Source: JBBQKF01 sp038326615 (GTDB lineage: Bacteria > Bacillota > Clostridia > Saccharofermentanales > UBA5734). From it: a DNA stretch of 14,627 bases. The translations under genes were made by a program, and so were the position numbers. Positions 14,364 to 14,627 of the stretch are shown here, one piece after another. The notes under the pieces were generated by a model, which saw nothing but the letters and a program-made list of their open reading frames with translations, was not told the DNA's origin and searched no databases. The stretch covers positions 1-14,627 of the forward strand of contig JBBQKF010000076.1 in the NCBI GenBank assembly GCA_038326615.1. Direction: 5' to 3'. Numbering within the stretch: the first letter of the stretch is position 1; the number at the start of each line of letters is the position of its first letter.

Positions 14364-14627
14364 TTATTGCATCTCTTTTTTTACAGCTTCCCATTGTTGT
14401 TTCGCAAAGTCAACATTAGCATCAAAAGCGGTCTTGGCTGTATCGTCCTGCGCTAGAATCATTGCATATGGAGGACCTGCCGCTGGCCAGTCAAAGAATT
14501 TATTGTAATATATTGGGTTGTCTGAGAAAAGATAAATATTCTTGCTTGTTTTCCATATTTCAATAACACTTTTGTTAAATTCAGTAAGTCCAGTCACTGT
14601 CGATGGATCATACTGAAAAGGTCTGAC
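14364..14627 (-). CDS. ABC transporter extracellular solute-binding protein, C-terminal fragment
   Basis: The frame is open to the right edge, leaving the last 87 residues. The piece WPAAGPPYAMILAQDD followed by a helix ending FAKQQWEAVKKEMQ and a stop is the usual C-terminus of family-1 (CUT1) sugar-binding proteins, where a closing helix with a Trp and Lys/Glu residues packs on the C-lobe. Its place directly upstream of a CUT1 permease supports this. It would be a lipoprotein outside the membrane that hands oligosaccharides to the permease pair. The N-terminus, lipobox and promoter lie beyond the window, so the ligand class cannot be judged. Confidence 0.8.
   Translation of the reverse strand, partial: VRPFQYDPSTVTGLTEFNKSVIEIWKTSKNIYLFSDNPIYYNKFFDWPAAGPPYAMILAQDDTAKTAFDANVDFAKQQWEAVKKEMQ

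Overview
The window is AT-rich and every supported gene lies on the minus strand, so transcription runs from high to low coordinates. Shine-Dalgarno sites of the AGGAGG type, Gram-positive lipoboxes, tail-anchored surface proteins and a CUT1-type ABC sugar importer with no local ATPase point to a low-GC Bacillota, most likely a plant-glycan-degrading or gut Clostridia. That assignment is inference from gene types, not from a marker gene.

Layout in transcription order: the C-terminus of an ABC solute-binding protein (14364 to the right edge); a first sugar-ABC permease (13392-14291); a secreted, tail-anchored protein with two near-identical lectin-like modules plus a fibronectin III-like domain (11474-13306); a 329-bp spacer with a strong hairpin and two small tandem-repeat arrays; the second sugar-ABC permease (10299-11144); two paralogous TIM-barrel lipoproteins (8510-10084 and 7142-8503); a second tail-anchored lectin-like surface protein (6012-7085); a 258-bp spacer with a long hairpin; a DUF4838-type putative glycosidase (3873-5753); a 256-bp spacer with a clear sigma-A promoter and tandem operator-like repeats; a sialate O-acetylesterase-family esterase (1517-3616); L-rhamnose isomerase RhaA (125-1396); and the first 30 codons of a family-4 glycoside hydrolase running off the left edge.

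Together this reads as a catabolic locus for a rhamnose-containing, probably O-acetylated polysaccharide; rhamnogalacturonan-like pectin is a natural guess. Surface proteins and lipoproteins would bind and trim the glycan outside, the ABC importer would take up oligosaccharides, and intracellular DUF4838, esterase and GH4 enzymes would release monosaccharides, with RhaA turning L-rhamnose into L-rhamnulose.

The least expected signals are: vestiges that look like the C-terminal ends of deleted SGNH-type esterases in the two spacers flanking the esterase gene; a three-copy CG-centred operator-like array just upstream of a near-consensus promoter; a 92-bp perfectly identical DNA patch inside an otherwise diverged protein duplication; two importer permeases separated by a surface-protein gene; and a paralogous lipoprotein pair with Gln where a clan-A glycosidase would be expected to carry its nucleophile.
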